In this document: in pieces, positions 5,743-6,612 of the stretch
Layout: each line of letters begins with the position of its first letter
How positions within the stretch are numbered: the first letter of the stretch is position 1
Assembly: GCA_020436865.1 (NCBI GenBank)
Contig: JAGQXA010000335.1
Location: 1-6,612, forward strand
Direction of reading: 5' to 3'
Source of the DNA: Saprospiraceae bacterium
GTDB taxonomy: Bacteria; Bacteroidota; Bacteroidia; Chitinophagales; Saprospiraceae
Length of the DNA: 6,612 bases
Position numbers and translations under genes: made by a program
Notes under the pieces: generated by a model
The model's input: only the letters and a program-made list of their open reading frames with translations
What the model was told of the DNA's origin: nothing
The model's database searches: none

Positions 5743-6612
5743 TCAATGCAGGATTTTCCAGACCATTTCGCGCATCAACTCCGTATCGGGGGTGCCGGTG
5801 GTATTGAATTCGACCCCTTTTGATTTGAGGTCGTATTCCCGGAGCAGGCCGATGACCTTTTCGACCTGGCGTTTGGAGAAATGGCGGGCGGCCAGCCGGT
5901 AGTCCTTCAGAAAGTAGGCCGAGCGCAACTGCAGGGCGGAGAGCACTTCCTTATCGGGTTGGCCTTGCAGCGCATGCAGGAGATACACCTTGCTGAAGAA
6001 ATTGTAGAGGGTTCCGACGACCATGATCATCGGGTTCTTTTTCGGGTTGGAGGCGAAATAGCGCAAGATCAGGTTGGCCTTGCGGATATTTCGTTGGCCG
6101 ATGGCATTTTGCAGTTCGAACACGTTGTATTCCCGGCTGATGCCGATGTGTTGTTCGATCAGTGCGGGGGTCACCTCCGAGCCGGCGGGCACGTTGAGGG
6201 CCAGTTTGTCGAGTTCGTTGACCACTTTGGAGAGATCGTTGCCCAGGTATTCGGCCACCAATGCGGCCGCTTGCGGGGCGATCTTGAGCTTCTGCGCCTG
6301 CAGGTAACCGGCGATCCACTCGGGCACCTGGTTATCGTACAAGCTCTTGGCGTCGAGAACGACGGCCTGGGCCTTAAGCACCTTACCGAGCGTCGAATTC
6401 AGATTGAATTTCTTGTGTTTGTAGCAGATCACCAGGACCGTCGTAGCGGCCGGTTGTTCAAAATACGACTGCAGTTGTGCAAAGGTTTGCATCTCCTGGG
6501 CCTCCTTCAGGAGCACGACCTGGCGTTGGGCCATCATCGGGTAGCGCCGGGCGGCATCGATCACCGCTTTGAAATCAACCTCCTTGCCATAGAGAATGGT
6601 TTGGTTGAAGGC
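5743..6612 (-). CDS. holA: DNA polymerase III subunit delta, clamp loader (partial, 5' end outside window)
   Basis: HolA is the subunit of the clamp loader that opens the beta sliding clamp during chromosome replication. The frame is open from the window edge (GCC, 6612-6610) to the TGA at 5745-5743, giving 289 residues of an expected 335-345, so about 50 N-terminal residues are missing. Visible parts are FNQTILYGK (2-10), RQVVLLKEAQ (30-39), TTVLVICYKHKK (57-68), YDNQVPEWI (92-100), YLGNDLSKVVNELDKL (122-137), IGISREYNVFELQNAIG (156-172), the C-terminal oligomerisation domain with NPMIMVVGTLYNFFSK (193-208), and LLREYDLKSKG (256-266) ending in KILH. The order matches Bacteroidota HolA. The GTG at 6564 is only an internal valine codon, not a start. 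The gene ends about 90 nt before the trp promoter with no convincing terminator between them. It has no functional link to tryptophan synthesis. Confidence 0.93.
   Translation of the reverse strand, partial: AFNQTILYGKEVDFKAVIDAARRYPMMAQRQVVLLKEAQEMQTFAQLQSYFEQPAATTVLVICYKHKKFNLNSTLGKVLKAQAVVLDAKSLYDNQVPEWIAGYLQAQKLKIAPQAAALVAEYLGNDLSKVVNELDKLALNVPAGSEVTPALIEQHIGISREYNVFELQNAIGQRNIRKANLILRYFASNPKKNPMIMVVGTLYNFFSKVYLLHALQGQPDKEVLSALQLRSAYFLKDYRLAARHFSKRQVEKVIGLLREYDLKSKGVEFNTTGTPDTELMREMVWKILH

Noticed and set aside
5717..5747. GAGG-(9 nt)-CCTC at the holA stop as a holA terminator
   Set aside because: The stem is only 4 bp with a 9-nt loop and overlaps the stop codon. The following CCCCTTTTCTTG is a weak U tract, so it is too poor to call.
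6562..6564. GTG as the start of holA
   Set aside because: The frame continues upstream to the window edge with clear HolA sequence (FNQTILYGKEVDF), so this codon is internal.

Overview
The window carries most of a bacterial tryptophan biosynthesis operon, all on the minus strand. It reads (in transcription order, right to left) promoter - trp leader peptide/attenuator - trpE - trpG - trpD - trpC - trpF - trpB. The trpB gene is cut by the left edge, and trpA presumably follows outside. At the right edge is the 3' part of holA, the DNA polymerase III clamp-loader delta subunit, also on the minus strand.

Organism: the protein sequences point to Bacteroidota. HolA, TrpE and TrpD have wording I associate with that phylum (for example KHGNYGVSS in TrpD and the LREYDLKSKG...KILH C-terminus of HolA). 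The best promoter upstream of the operon fits the Bacteroidota TTG/TAnnTTTG type rather than -35/-10, and no start has a strong Shine-Dalgarno sequence. The DNA is GC-rich for that phylum, so a high-GC lineage such as Chitinophagia, Saprospiria or Cytophagia is possible. I cannot name a genus.

Layout: 1-851 trpB (partial); 848-1543 trpF; 1536-2351 trpC; 2352-2396 a 45-nt gap holding a small hairpin; 2397-3389 trpD; 3386-3997 trpG; 4008-5441 trpE; 5442-5742 a 301-nt regulatory region; 5743-6612 holA (partial). The genes are separate, with no trpGD or trpCF fusion, but G/D, C/F and F/B overlap by 4, 8 and 4 nt, which suggests translational coupling.

How it works together: TrpE and TrpG form anthranilate synthase, and TrpD, TrpF and TrpC carry anthranilate to indole-3-glycerol phosphate. 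TrpB, with the TrpA expected outside, makes tryptophan. The regulatory region is the most informative part. It holds a 24-residue leader peptide gene (5526-5600) with four consecutive Trp codons, and a perfect 17-bp GC-rich terminator hairpin ending 8 nt before the trpE start. Between them lies leader RNA that can form a two-part antiterminator overlapping the leader stop codon. This geometry is that of a ribosome-mediated attenuator sensing charged tRNA-Trp. I see no mobile element, CRISPR array, tRNA or rRNA.
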